Assembly: GCA_021838785.1 (NCBI GenBank)
Contig: JAKCCV010000012.1
Location: 1 to 64,000, forward strand
Reading direction: 5' to 3'
Source of the DNA: Acidobacteriota bacterium
GTDB lineage: Bacteria; Acidobacteriota; Terriglobia; UBA7540
Length of the DNA: 64,000 bases
Within the stretch, counting starts at the first letter, position 1. Each line of letters begins with the position of its first letter. The notes beneath the pieces are model-generated. The model was not told where the DNA came from. It made no database searches and saw only the letters and a program-made list of their open reading frames with translations. This document shows positions 35,607 to 44,651 of this stretch, in pieces. The position numbers and the translations under genes were made by a program.

Positions 35607-36641
35607 ATGTTTGACGAGACGTTACTCGATTCGTCACCTGCCCGCGCGCCAGTACTGAAAACCCTGCATTGGGTGATCTCGGTGGTCGTCGGGTTGGTGG
35701 GCGTGGCCCTGTGGTATTTTGGCGCGCCGCTGATTCTTGGGCCGGCCGCGAACGCGAAAATTCTTCTAACGCAAGCGGTTCTGTTTGGCGGGTTGCCGCT
35801 GTTCTTTTATGCGTTGATCCTATGTTACGTCTTTGCGGACTCGCGGCATCTCGGGTTTAGCACCGTGCTTTGGTTTGCAGTGGTCTTGGTATTGAATCTG
35901 GTGGGGTTTATCCTCTATCTCATCTATTCTGCCAAGCGGACGGGGAATTGGAAACGGGCCACGCTGCCGATTGCTTACATCTTTGAGATCATTCTGATCG
36001 GGGGAATGATTCTCTACCCCTTGATTTACACCAATGCGCTGCCTAAAGGCCAGCTCATGACGTTTCTGGTTGCCCCCCCCCCACCACCGCCGCCTCCTCC
36101 ACCGCCGGCGGCAGCTCCGCCCAAGATTGTGGTGCATCAAGTTTCTCTCCAGCAACTGCTGAAAGCGCCGACCGTTATTCCCAAGACCATCCAGATCATC
36201 AAAGACCAGCCGCGGCCCCAGGGGGCCGTCGGGGTGGAAGGCGGCGTGCCGGGCGGGGTGCCCGGAGGGTCAGCCGGCGGTGTGATTGGCGGAGTACTCG
36301 GCGGGTTGGGTCCTGCGCCGCCGCCTCCGCCGCCCAAGGCGCAAGTGCCTTCCCGGATTCGCGTGGGTGGGCAGGTGGAGGCCGCGAAGCTGATTTACGG
36401 ACCCACGCCCCAATATCCGCCGCTGGCGAAGATGGCCCGTATTCAGGGCACGGTGAGGTTGCAAGCCATCATCGCCAAGGACGGAACGATTAAGGATCTA
36501 ACCGTGCTCTCTGGCCACCCGCTGCTGGTGCCGGCGGCGCTGGCGGCGGTTCGCCAATGGCGCTACCAGCCGACCTTGTTGAATGGCCAACCTGTGGAGG
36601 TTGAAACTGAAATTGATGTGAACTTCACTCTGGAGGACTAA
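35607..36641 (+). CDS. TonB-family protein with a multi-helix membrane domain
   Basis: 344 residues from ATG 35607, with AGGAGGG 11 nt upstream. Four transmembrane helices (for example VISVVVGLVGVALWYF, LPLFFYALILCYVF and WFAVVLVLNLVGFILYLIY) precede a proline run at about residue 155, a Gly-rich linker (GGVPGGVPGGSAGGV), a second proline run and a C-terminal TonB domain. The TonB domain shows YPPLAKMARIQGTVRLQAIIAKDGTIKDLTVLSG-type strands and RQWRYQPTLLNGQPVE. Classical TonB has one helix, so the N-terminal membrane domain is an added module known from Acidobacteriota. The first proline run is encoded by ten consecutive C bases (36073-36082). Confidence 0.9.
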   Translation: MFDETLLDSSPARAPVLKTLHWVISVVVGLVGVALWYFGAPLILGPAANAKILLTQAVLFGGLPLFFYALILCYVFADSRHLGFSTVLWFAVVLVLNLVGFILYLIYSAKRTGNWKRATLPIAYIFEIILIGGMILYPLIYTNALPKGQLMTFLVAPPPPPPPPPPPAAAPPKIVVHQVSLQQLLKAPTVIPKTIQIIKDQPRPQGAVGVEGGVPGGVPGGSAGGVIGGVLGGLGPAPPPPPPKAQVPSRIRVGGQVEAAKLIYGPTPQYPPLAKMARIQGTVRLQAIIAKDGTIKDLTVLSGHPLLVPAALAAVRQWRYQPTLLNGQPVEVETEIDVNFTLED

Positions 36642-36685
36642 ACCAGTCCGCTTTGGCAAAATCTTTGAGGAGGAAATAAAGGATT

Positions 36686-37417
36686 ATGGCATCCGCAACT
36701 TCGATCGTAGTGAGCATGCTGTTTCAGGCAGCACCCCCGACAAGCTTTGACCCTCTCGGCATGTGGCGGCTGATGGGCTGGCCGGCTCGCGCCGTGGTCA
36801 TCGTGCTTTTCTTTATGTCGGCTTGGTCCATCGGTGTGATGATTGACCGCTGGATCGCTTATCAGGCGGCCAGGAAGCAATCGCGCATGTTTGCTCCCGC
36901 CGTGGCCAACGCGCTGAAAGATGGCAAGATTGATGAAGCCATTTCGATCGCGGAGCAAAACAAACGGAGTCACCTGGCCAAGGTCGTGACGGCCGGCTTG
37001 CAGGAGTTCCAAGCCCACCAAGTGTCAGCGGAAATTCCCGGAGAAACCATTGAGGCCTCACGACGAGCGCTTGAACGGGCCTCGGCGATCGTTCACGCAG
37101 AGTTAAAACGCGGGGTCTCCAGCTTGGCGACCATCGGGTCCACGGCTCCGTTTGTGGGACTTTTCGGAACCGTGCTGGGAATTATTCACGCCTTCCAGGG
37201 CATCTCGGCGCAGCACACGACAGGGATTGGCGCCGTGGCCGGTGGCATTTCCGAGGCTCTGGTGACCACCGCTGTCGGGCTCTTTGTCGCCATCCCCGCG
37301 GTGTGGGTCTATAACTACTTTACCAGCAAGGTCGAGGCTTTTGACGTGGAGATGGATAATTCCTCTTCCGAACTGGTGGATTACTTCATTAAGCGCGCGG
37401 GAGGGGGTAAGAAGTAA
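36686..37417 (+). CDS. exbB: MotA/TolQ/ExbB proton channel protein
   Basis: 243 residues, three transmembrane helices. STAPFVGLFGTVLGIIHAF and ALVTTAVGLFVAIPAVWVYN are the signature helices that line the proton path with ExbD. A cytoplasmic helical segment with LERASAIVHAELKRG joins helices 1 and 2. It ends in TAATG, overlapping the exbD start by one base. Confidence 0.95.
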   Translation: MASATSIVVSMLFQAAPPTSFDPLGMWRLMGWPARAVVIVLFFMSAWSIGVMIDRWIAYQAARKQSRMFAPAVANALKDGKIDEAISIAEQNKRSHLAKVVTAGLQEFQAHQVSAEIPGETIEASRRALERASAIVHAELKRGVSSLATIGSTAPFVGLFGTVLGIIHAFQGISAQHTTGIGAVAGGISEALVTTAVGLFVAIPAVWVYNYFTSKVEAFDVEMDNSSSELVDYFIKRAGGGKK

Positions 37418-37869
37418 TGGCGTACAAACTCAAAGCCCCGGAGGCAGTGGCGGACATCAACGTAACGCCGATGGTGGACGTGATGTTGGTGCTCTTGATT
37501 ATTTTCATGGTCATTACCCCCTTGCTTCAGCACGGGGTATCGGTGAAGCTGGCCCAGGCGCAAAACGGCCGCCCGATGCCGGGAGAAGAGAAAACCAACT
37601 CGGTCGTCATTGCCATCACACGTGATGGAAAGTTATTTCTCGGCACCAGCCCCGTACGGATGAGCCAGCTCACCACGAAGGTTAAAAATCGCCTGGCAAA
37701 CCAGATTAACAAGATCGTGTATATTAAGAGCGATGCTCGCGCCAAGTACGGCGAAGTAACCTCGGTGGTGGATGCCGTCCGTGCTGCTGGTGTTGAGCAG
37801 TTAGGGCTGCTCACCGAGCAGGTCCAACAGCGCCGACCGATTGCCGCGGCCATCCCGGTTTCACCCTGA
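37417..37869 (+). CDS. exbD: Biopolymer transport protein ExbD/TolR (first copy)
   Basis: 150 residues. One N-terminal helix carries the essential Asp in INVTPMVDVMLVLLIIFMV. The periplasmic domain at residues 45-140 has the VVIAITRDGKLFLG strand and the closing VVDAVRAAGVEQLGLLTE. Its start overlaps the exbB stop by one base. It forms the proton-driven motor for TonB with the adjacent ExbB. Confidence 0.94.
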   Translation: MAYKLKAPEAVADINVTPMVDVMLVLLIIFMVITPLLQHGVSVKLAQAQNGRPMPGEEKTNSVVIAITRDGKLFLGTSPVRMSQLTTKVKNRLANQINKIVYIKSDARAKYGEVTSVVDAVRAAGVEQLGLLTEQVQQRRPIAAAIPVSP

Positions 37870-37920
37870 GCGGAGCTCGGGGCGCGGCAAGCGCGGAAGA
37901 GAACTAAGGAGGGTACCCAT

Positions 37921-38349
37921 ATGGCAATGACAGTTGGAGGAAGCAAGGGGGGCACGATGGTGAACCTTAACGTGACACCCTTGATTGATGTACTGCTGGT
38001 TTTGCTCATCATCTTTATGGTGATTACGCCCCTGACACCCCATGGATTGGATGCGTTGGCGCCGCAACCCAATCCCAACGCCAAGCCCGACCCGGCGGTC
38101 CTGGCAAGGACGGTCGTGGTTTCCATGGATGCGAATCGTCAGGTGACCATCAATCAGCAGCCAGTCGATATTCGCAGTTTGGGACAGCGCCTGGAAGACA
38201 TCTTTAAGACACGCAACGACCGGGTTATCTTTATCAAAGGAGACCCCTCGCTTGATTTTGGGGACGTCGCCCAGCTCATTGATATTGCCAAGGGCGCCGG
38301 TATTGATAAAATCGGTTTGATTACGCATAACCTCGAGATGGGCCACTAA
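37921..38349 (+). CDS. exbD: Biopolymer transport protein ExbD/TolR (second copy)
   Basis: 142 residues, a second ExbD with LNVTPLIDVLLVLLIIFMVITPL. It is clearly divergent from the first copy outside the helix: its periplasmic part has VVVSMDANRQVTINQQPVDI and FGDVAQLIDIAKGAGIDKIGLIT. Two ExbD genes in a row suggest a mixed ExbD dimer. The start has ATATGG 51 nt after the first copy, behind AAGGAGG. Confidence 0.94.
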   Translation: MAMTVGGSKGGTMVNLNVTPLIDVLLVLLIIFMVITPLTPHGLDALAPQPNPNAKPDPAVLARTVVVSMDANRQVTINQQPVDIRSLGQRLEDIFKTRNDRVIFIKGDPSLDFGDVAQLIDIAKGAGIDKIGLITHNLEMGH

Positions 38350-38379
38350 CCCCGCTGCATACGTCACGGAGGAACTTCG

Positions 38380-39198
38380 ATGAGATTTCAGAAGCTCGCC
38401 CTGCTGAGCGGGGTGGTGCTGGCAGTTATGGTCTCTAGTGGGTGCACCAGCATTGTCCATAGCCTCAAGGCTCGGGACCTGCTGAACAAAGGCGTCCTGG
38501 CTTATCGGAATGCGCAGTATGAAATTGCCATTGAGGATTTCAAGCAGGCAGTAAGCCTGGACCCGGGTCTTTTGAACGCCCGACTGTATCTGGCGACGGC
38601 TTACGCGCAGGAATACATCCCGGGTGCCGATACGCCCGACAACGATAAAATGGCTCATGAGGCGATCGCGGCATTTAAGTCGGTTCTGCAGATGGACCCC
38701 AAAAACCCCACCGCCCTGGCGAGCATCGCCCAAATCTATTACAACATGAAGGACTTTGAGCGAGCCAAGAAGTACCAAAGAGAACGGCTTAATGTTCAGC
38801 CCAACGACCCTCAGCCCTACTATTGGATTGGCGTGATTGATTGGCTCCAGTGCAACGTCAAGGATATGGAGTTGCGGAAAACCTTGAAGCTCAACGTGCC
38901 GGGGCGCGACGGAAATTACCCCCCTCTTCCTCCGAAGGCGCGTCAACAGCTCGCGGACGAGAATGGCAAATTGGTGGAGGAAGGGTTGCAAGCCTTGCAG
39001 AAATCACTCCAGCTCAAACCCAACGATTTCGATACCATGGCTTATCTCAACCTGATGTATCGCCAGAAGGCCGACCTCGAGCCCACGAACGCCGAGCGGC
39101 TGGCAGACTTCAAGATCGCGGATAACTGGCAACAGAAAGCTATTGACGTTCGCAAGGAAGCCGCGCAGCAAGTCGCGGCCACCAGCAGTTCGCAATAG
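38380..39198 (+). CDS. TPR-repeat lipoprotein
   Basis: 272 residues. A lipoprotein signal ends in VMVSSGC (Cys22). TPR units follow: LNKGVLAYRNAQYEIAIEDFKQAVSLDPGLLNARLYLA (about 33-70), AIAAFKSVLQMDPKNPTALASIA, and later AKKYQRERLNVQPNDPQPYYWIG. A final unit contains QALQKSLQLKPNDFDTMAYL. It closes the tonB-exbB-exbD-exbD cluster, 30 nt after the second exbD, and probably works with it at the periplasmic face, as in other Acidobacteriota; the exact role is unknown. Confidence 0.85.
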   Translation: MRFQKLALLSGVVLAVMVSSGCTSIVHSLKARDLLNKGVLAYRNAQYEIAIEDFKQAVSLDPGLLNARLYLATAYAQEYIPGADTPDNDKMAHEAIAAFKSVLQMDPKNPTALASIAQIYYNMKDFERAKKYQRERLNVQPNDPQPYYWIGVIDWLQCNVKDMELRKTLKLNVPGRDGNYPPLPPKARQQLADENGKLVEEGLQALQKSLQLKPNDFDTMAYLNLMYRQKADLEPTNAERLADFKIADNWQQKAIDVRKEAAQQVAATSSSQ

Positions 39199-39305
39199 CT
39201 TTTGACGTTAATTCCCCCCGATGACGCCTGCGAGGTGAAGGGTGCCTTTCCCGAACGCCCTTCCCAGTGTAAACTTGTTCTTCGAGAGCCCACTGAGGCG
39301 ATCCG

Positions 39306-40589
39306 ATGACCAAAGAAGAAATTATCCGTAAAAAAAGGGAATTTATTTTCGACTGCGCCGCCACCTATTACAAAGAGCCACTCGTCGTGGATCACGCGAA
39401 GGGGCAGTACGTCTGCGATATCGAGGGCCGCCAGTATCTCGACTTTTTTGGCGGCATCGTGACCGTGAGCGTCGGCCACGCCAATGAAAAAGTCACGTCG
39501 AAAATCAAGGCGCAGGTGGATAAAGTCTCGCACACTTCGACCGCGCATTTGACCGAAGCGGTCGTGGCGCTGGCGGAGAAAGTGGCCTCGATCGCCCCCG
39601 GCCGCTTGAAGAAGTGCTACTTCACCAACAGCGGCTCCGAAGCGAACGAGGTCGCGGTGATGACCGCCCGCATGTTCACGGGCAATTCGGAGGTCATCGC
39701 GCTGCGCCACGGTTACAGCGGACACACGCAGCTCACCAAATCCATGACCGGCATGTTCAATTGGCGCAGGGCCGGTCTGGTTCCGCAGAACGTCGTCCAC
39801 GCGCCCGGGCCTTATTGCTATCGCTGCCCTTACGGACTGACTTACCCGAGTTGCGATTTGCACTGCGCCAAAGACATCGAGGAAGTCATCAAGACGTCCA
39901 CCACCGGCTCCGTCGCCGCGATGCTGGCGGAGACCATCCAGGGCGCCGGCGGCTTCATCGTTCCCCCGCCCGGCTATTTCAAGATTGTCGCCAACATCGT
40001 TCGCAATTACGGCGGACTGTTTATTTCCGACGAGGTCCAGACCGGCTTCGGCCGCACCGGCAAGAAATGGTTCGGCATCGAGCACTGGGAGGTCGAGCCG
40101 GACATGATGACGATGGCCAAAGGCATGGCCAACGGCGCGCCCGTCGGCTGCACCATCACGCGACCCGAAATCGCCGACGCTTACAAGGGCTTTACAATTT
40201 CCACCTTCGGCGGCAACCCCGTCACCGCGGTCGCCGCCAAAGCCACCATTGACCTGATCGAGGAAGAACGGCTGATGGACAATGCCGAAACCGTTGGCCG
40301 GCGCTTCCGCCAAGGGCTCGAAGGTTTGAAGGAAAAATATCCCGTCATCGGCGACGTGCGCGGCATGGGCCTGATGCAGGGCTTTGAACTTGTGAAAGAC
40401 CGAAAAACAAAAGAGCCTGCGTCGGAATTAACCAATCAGTTGATGGAGCGCGCCCGCGCGAACGGCCTGCTGATTGGCAAAGGCGGCCTCTACGGCAACG
40501 TCATCCGCATGTCCCCGCCCCTCAATATCACGGGAGCCGACGCCGACGAAGCCGTCCGCATCCTGGACAAAAGTTTCGCGGACTTGTGA
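39306..40589 (+). CDS. Class III pyridoxal-phosphate aminotransferase
   Basis: 427 residues of the fold-type I, AGXT2/4-aminobutyrate group. YLDFFGGIVTVSVGHA, FTNSGSEANEVAVMTAR and LFISDEVQTGFGRTGKKWFG are conserved. The PLP lysine is in MTMAKGMANGAPVG (about residue 275). A Cys-rich insertion CYRCPYGLTYPSCDLHC (about 170-186) is found in one subgroup and could bind a metal. The substrate cannot be fixed: alanine-glyoxylate, beta-alanine or GABA are possible. Isoleucine codons are mostly ATC here, more C-ending than in the exb genes before it. It is probably monocistronic. Confidence 0.88.
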   Translation: MTKEEIIRKKREFIFDCAATYYKEPLVVDHAKGQYVCDIEGRQYLDFFGGIVTVSVGHANEKVTSKIKAQVDKVSHTSTAHLTEAVVALAEKVASIAPGRLKKCYFTNSGSEANEVAVMTARMFTGNSEVIALRHGYSGHTQLTKSMTGMFNWRRAGLVPQNVVHAPGPYCYRCPYGLTYPSCDLHCAKDIEEVIKTSTTGSVAAMLAETIQGAGGFIVPPPGYFKIVANIVRNYGGLFISDEVQTGFGRTGKKWFGIEHWEVEPDMMTMAKGMANGAPVGCTITRPEIADAYKGFTISTFGGNPVTAVAAKATIDLIEEERLMDNAETVGRRFRQGLEGLKEKYPVIGDVRGMGLMQGFELVKDRKTKEPASELTNQLMERARANGLLIGKGGLYGNVIRMSPPLNITGADADEAVRILDKSFADL

Positions 40590-40874
40590 GCAGCGGTTTG
40601 CCGTGATTGTCTTGGGAATGCCGTCGTTAGCCGGCGTCAGCGAACCGGTCAGTCGCTGAGCGAGAGCGAACAGACCCTAAATTTCGCGGCCTTCCGATTT
40701 CAGCCCAGATTTCAAATTTCACATCGGCTCGTCCGTGAAGGAGCACCGTCGGTAGAAGCTCCCAAGCCTCGATGTCGAACGGTCTTGGCGTAGGGCGCTG
40801 GACAAAGGACCGCTGCAGGATATACTGGTGCTTTGCAGGTGGTCTTTCCGCACTTCTTCTGAGGCTCTCATAGC

Positions 40875-41216
40875 TTGTCCGGACGACGCGCCAAGCGATT
40901 CGATCTCGCCCTCGCCCAGGTGATTCCTGTGGCAGTAGAAGCGGGAGCGCGCCGCTTCTTGGGCGTGGTGATGGACATTAGCTCGACCGGCGTCCTGGTG
41001 CGGTGCGACGACCTGCTGCCTGCCGGCGCCATCGCTCAGTTGGCCATTGGCAAGGACAGGGAATCGGTTCGCACGTTGGCTGTGGTCCGCCGAGTGGTGC
41101 CGGGGATGGGCCTGGGCTTCGAGTTTCGAAACATGTCCATCACCAATCGCGACTTTCTCAATCGTCTGCTGCGCCACTTGTCGCATGAATCCATTGTGAG
41201 GGGCAGCGGGGGTTAA
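40875..41216 (+). CDS. PilZ-domain protein
   Basis: 113 residues from TTG 40875, the only start before the domain. RRAKR gives RxxxR and MDISSTGVLVRCD gives the DxSxxG motif, so both c-di-GMP binding halves are present. VRTLAVVRRVVPGMGLGFEFRNM is the closing strand pair. It is a single-domain c-di-GMP receptor with an unknown target, and it is convergent with the next gene. Confidence 0.82.
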   Translation: MSGRRAKRFDLALAQVIPVAVEAGARRFLGVVMDISSTGVLVRCDDLLPAGAIAQLAIGKDRESVRTLAVVRRVVPGMGLGFEFRNMSITNRDFLNRLLRHLSHESIVRGSGG

Positions 41217-41259
41217 GCGGCCTCACGATGCTTTACCCCGGATGCTTTCACCCGGCGCC

Positions 41260-41757
41260 TCAGGGCTGCTCCGCCTGGCGGCGGCTTTTCTCCTTGAAGA
41301 TGACCTGGCGGCGTTCAATCTGCGGCTTGCCGGTTACAGAATTGTCCGTGATGGTTTCGAGTTCACCCACCAGTTCGAGATAATCTCGGTCGCCGGGCGC
41401 TTTGCCCTTGCCGCGCCTGACCGTTCCTGAGAACCGGTAGTATTTTTCATGGATTTTCTCGGTACGGAACTCGACATGGTTCCCGTGCCGCGAGCCAATG
41501 GTGAGGTTATAGCTGAAGATGGTGTCGGAGGCGTTTTCGCCTTGCCAAACGTCAATGTAACCCTTAAGCGTGGTGTCTTCCTGAAGGAGCGCAAGGGTGT
41601 TTTCTGGGGTGAGAAATTCGTACCGGCCCGTCAGATCAGGGATGGCATTGGCTTTAGATTGGCCAAAAGCGGGGGCAGACGCAAAGATCAACGCGCCAGC
41701 GAGCACGAGCGCGGACCATCTCGGTCGCGGCGCGTGGGTTTGTCGAAAGGCCGCCAT
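41260..41757 (-). CDS. Exported protein of unknown function
   Basis: 165 residues from ATG 41757, chosen for the signal peptide (WSALVLAGALIFASAPAFG); ATG 41871 is an alternative start. The mature part is a small beta-rich domain with GRYEFLTPENTLALLQEDTTLKGYIDV, HVEFRTEKIHEKYYRFSGTV and DYLELVGELETI. This arrangement resembles lipocalin-like secreted proteins, but no family could be named. The start codon has no good Shine-Dalgarno sequence. Confidence 0.6.
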   Translation of the reverse strand: MAAFRQTHAPRPRWSALVLAGALIFASAPAFGQSKANAIPDLTGRYEFLTPENTLALLQEDTTLKGYIDVWQGENASDTIFSYNLTIGSRHGNHVEFRTEKIHEKYYRFSGTVRRGKGKAPGDRDYLELVGELETITDNSVTGKPQIERRQVIFKEKSRRQAEQP

Positions 41758-42051
41758 GATGGGCGCGAGTGGAAACGCCTTCGCTGTAAGACGCGGAGAC
41801 TTGCCCATCGGCCACCCGTGCCAGAAACTCTTGCCACTCGTCACCGAACGCCTCGGATTTACGCGACTCATCCTCTCTATTTTAATACTCCCGACGGGAT
41901 ATGACGACTCTGTTTTGCCGCCTGCAGAGCAAAGAAGCGTGCCATTTCTCGACTCGGGGGCACTCCTCATGGCCCCACGGGACCGGGGAGTCTTGGCTGC
42001 CGTGTCTTGCGGCGGAGAGGTGGGGAAACCGGCGCCGACGATGGAGGGTGG

Positions 42052-42879
42052 TCAGCGTGGAGCGCTCGGATAGCAACCGAGAACGCGAAGGAAATGGGTT
42101 ACCTCGCGTAAATGCGCGAGCGCCTTGCGCACCGCCGTATCCTGAACGTTGCCGATAAAATCGAGGTAAAAGAAATATTCCCATGGGCGCCCGCGCAACG
42201 GGCGCGACTCCATTTTGCAGAGGTCCAGGTCGCGTAAAGCAAAAACACTCAGGCACTTGAACAGAGCGCCAGGAACGTTGCGCGTGGAGAAAACAATCGA
42301 AACCTTGTTCGCCTTTTTCGAGACTTGGTTTTCCTTGGAGAGCAACAGAAAGCGAGTAAAATTCTCCCGATGATCCTCCAGATGGCTCTTCAGAATCCGC
42401 GCCCCATAGGCTGCGGCTGCGACGTGGCTCGCAATGGCCGCCGCTCCCGCCGGCCGCCGCTCGGCGAGCATTTTGACGCTGCCCGCGGTGTCGTAAAAAG
42501 GAATCCGCTCGAGGCGCGGGTGCTGGGCAAAAAACCGGCTGCACTGCGCAAGCGCCACGGGATGCGAATAGACTTGGCGAAGGTTTCGGAGCGTGGTTCC
42601 AGGAAAAGCCATCAGGTGGTGAACGATGCGGAGATTCACCTCACCGATGATGTGGAGGTCGTTTTCGAGCAGTAGGTCGTAGTTTTCATAAACCGAGCCT
42701 GCCAGCGTGTTTTCAATGGGGACCAGGCAGTGGGTTGCCAGGCCGCGCACCACGCTTCGGAACGCCGCCCTAAAGCTCTCGCAGGGAAGAACACGAAGAT
42801 TGTGACCGAGCAGCCTATAAGCCGCTTCCTCGCTGAACGCGCCGCGCTCTCCTTGAAAGGCGATGATTTTCATAGCCAC
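42052..42879 (-). CDS. pheA: Prephenate dehydratase
   Basis: 275 residues from GTG 42879, or 273 from ATG 42873. It converts prephenate to phenylpyruvate in phenylalanine synthesis. The catalytic part has AFQGERGAFSEEAA, PIENTLAGSVYENYDLL, VYSHPVALAQC and the NFTRFLLL motif, whose TRF is essential. A C-terminal ACT domain (KVSIVFSTRNVPGALFKCLSVFALRDLDLCKMESRPLRGRPWEYFFYLDF region) gives feedback control by Phe. No chorismate mutase domain is fused. Confidence 0.95.
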   Translation of the reverse strand: MAMKIIAFQGERGAFSEEAAYRLLGHNLRVLPCESFRAAFRSVVRGLATHCLVPIENTLAGSVYENYDLLLENDLHIIGEVNLRIVHHLMAFPGTTLRNLRQVYSHPVALAQCSRFFAQHPRLERIPFYDTAGSVKMLAERRPAGAAAIASHVAAAAYGARILKSHLEDHRENFTRFLLLSKENQVSKKANKVSIVFSTRNVPGALFKCLSVFALRDLDLCKMESRPLRGRPWEYFFYLDFIGNVQDTAVRKALAHLREVTHFLRVLGCYPSAPR

Positions 42880-42894
42880 TTGGATGGCGAACTC

Positions 42895-43518
42895 TTAGCT
42901 GCTGGCTCGCGTACCCTCCTCCGGTGTATAGCCTAGCAGCCCACGAAAGAAAAATTCGACCGTTGCCCGGCCGAGCTCAGCTTGGCCGATGGTGCCTTCG
43001 GGCCGGTACCATTGATATAACCAGTTCACCAAACCCAAGAGATAAAACGCAGCGAGCGTCGGGGAAAGCAGAGCCGGGCGGCCCGATTGCTTCTGCACCT
43101 CCGCAATGAGATCTTTTAAGTAGTTGACATAAGCGCGCTTGCGGCAATTGATTTTTTCCCTCAACTCCCCCTGCAGCGAACGATTCTCGTGCAAGATGAC
43201 GGTGATTTCCAGGTCGCGGGCACGGACAATCAAGTCAATGTGCCCCAGGATGGTTTGCCGGAGCTTCTCACGGGGATCTTGGATGTTCTGGACGCGGGCA
43301 AGCACGGTCTCATCCAGAATATCCATCCCATAATTCATGATTTCAAAGAGCAGGTTGTCCTTGCTGCCGACGTGATGATAGAGCCCGGCTTTGGTAAGGC
43401 CAACCGCCTGGGCAATTTCCTGCATCGAGGCGCCGTCGTAACCCTTCTCGTAAAAGACGCGCGCCGCGATGCGACAAATTTCCCGCAGCCTTGCCTTGGG
43501 ATCTGATAGACCGCTCAT
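42895..43518 (-). CDS. TetR-family transcriptional regulator
   Basis: 207 residues. The N-terminal HTH reads ICRIAARVFYEKGYDGASMQEIAQAVGLTKAGLYHHVGSKDNLLFEI in sequence order (residues 12-58). The C-terminal part has TetR_C-like helices with DLEITVILHENRSLQGEL and LLGLVNWLYQWYRPEGTI. That pattern resembles regulators of fatty-acid degradation genes (FadR/PsrA-like), which is a guess. It lies just upstream of pheA on the same strand, but regulation of pheA is not implied. Confidence 0.9.
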   Translation of the reverse strand: MSGLSDPKARLREICRIAARVFYEKGYDGASMQEIAQAVGLTKAGLYHHVGSKDNLLFEIMNYGMDILDETVLARVQNIQDPREKLRQTILGHIDLIVRARDLEITVILHENRSLQGELREKINCRKRAYVNYLKDLIAEVQKQSGRPALLSPTLAAFYLLGLVNWLYQWYRPEGTIGQAELGRATVEFFFRGLLGYTPEEGTRASS

Positions 43519-43660
43519 TCAAAGTTACCTGGGGTCACTCTTTGCGCCCGATCGCCAGCGCGAACGCCCTTGCTGAGTGTACCATAGCCGTTCTCATTAC
43601 ACGCTGGTCGTGGCACTTGGTGGACGCGGGGAAGCGCTGCTTATCCCAGCGGCTCGATCC

Positions 43661-43691
43661 GCAGAGGTTGCGACGCGCGACTTTTGCGCTA
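43661..43691 (+). repeat. Dispersed short intergenic repeat, copy 3 of 3
   Basis: GCAGAGGTTGCGACGCGCGA, then CTTTTGCGCTA. It lies between the TetR and AraC regulator genes and shares the preceding GGCTCGA-CC with the copy at 551-591. Confidence 0.55.
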
Positions 43692-44651
43692 GGTGCTCCA
43701 TGCGGCAGGATCGGCGGCGCGCAGTCTGTTGAGGTCGCGCCTAGGGGGTTGGCCGAAGAAGCGTCGGTATTCCCGGTTAAACTGGCTGGCGCTTTCGTAG
43801 CCGACCTCGAAGGCCGCGCTGGCGGCGTCGAGACCGTCCTTGAGCATCCGCTCGCGGGCCGCATGCAGTCGAAGTTGTTTCTGATATTGCAATGGGCTCG
43901 TGCCGGTGAGCGTGCGGAAGTGATGGTGCAGCGTTGAGACGCCCATGCGGACGACGGCGGCGAGTTCCTCCATCCGCAAGGGCTTGTCGTAATGGGCCTG
44001 CAGCCAAGCCACCGCCAGAGCGGTTCGGTGACTTGGCCCGCCCAGCGCGGCGAGCGCGCGCAGGCAGCCACCCTCGGGAGAGCGAAGCAAGCGATAAACG
44101 ATTTCACGCTGAATGCTGGCGGCAAGGAACGGGATATCCTGCGGCGCGTCGAGAAGGTCGAGGAGCCGCGAGCATACGCTCAACAGCTCCCGCGTGGTCT
44201 TGCCAACCACAAGGCTGCGGACTTCAGAGGGGATGGTCGGCTCGGGGAATTCACCACGGCTGAGAACGTCGCGAACCATCGGCATTTCAATCGTCAGGTG
44301 GAGCGAGAGCAACGGCAACTGCTCGCTCGCCATGATAATTTGGCTGGTGACCGGCACGCTCACCGAGGCAAGCAGGAAGGTGGTTTCGTCGCACCCATAC
44401 ACCCTTCCGCCAAGATTGACGCGCTTTCGCCCTTGAGCGAAAACCGTCAAGCTGGGCTGGGAAATCACAGGATTGCAGGGCGTTGGTTGGGTTCGGCGGT
44501 AGAGCGTGAGACCGGGGACGACGGTTGCCTTTTCTCCCGCGTGTTGGATGTGGGAGGCGATCTTGCGCGCCAGTTCGGCGCGCGCTTCCGCCAGCCGCGA
44601 ATCCGACCCGCCGCCGACCAACGCTTGAACCGCCGCCCGTCCCATGCCCAC
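43689..44651 (-). CDS. AraC-family transcriptional regulator with AraC_N domain
   Basis: 320 residues. The N-terminal cupin-like AraC_N domain (PF06719 type) holds PVISQPSLTVFAQGRKRVNLGG and the LLASVSVPVTSQI strand. The C-terminal pair of HTHs includes MEELAAVVRMGVSTLHHHFRTLTGTSPLQYQKQLRLHAARERML and AAFEVGYESASQFNREYRRFFG. It is divergent from the aldo/keto reductase at 44811, the same arrangement as yqhC/yqhD-type pairs, so it probably controls that gene. Confidence 0.93.
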   Translation of the reverse strand: MGMGRAAVQALVGGGSDSRLAEARAELARKIASHIQHAGEKATVVPGLTLYRRTQPTPCNPVISQPSLTVFAQGRKRVNLGGRVYGCDETTFLLASVSVPVTSQIIMASEQLPLLSLHLTIEMPMVRDVLSRGEFPEPTIPSEVRSLVVGKTTRELLSVCSRLLDLLDAPQDIPFLAASIQREIVYRLLRSPEGGCLRALAALGGPSHRTALAVAWLQAHYDKPLRMEELAAVVRMGVSTLHHHFRTLTGTSPLQYQKQLRLHAARERMLKDGLDAASAAFEVGYESASQFNREYRRFFGQPPRRDLNRLRAADPAAWST

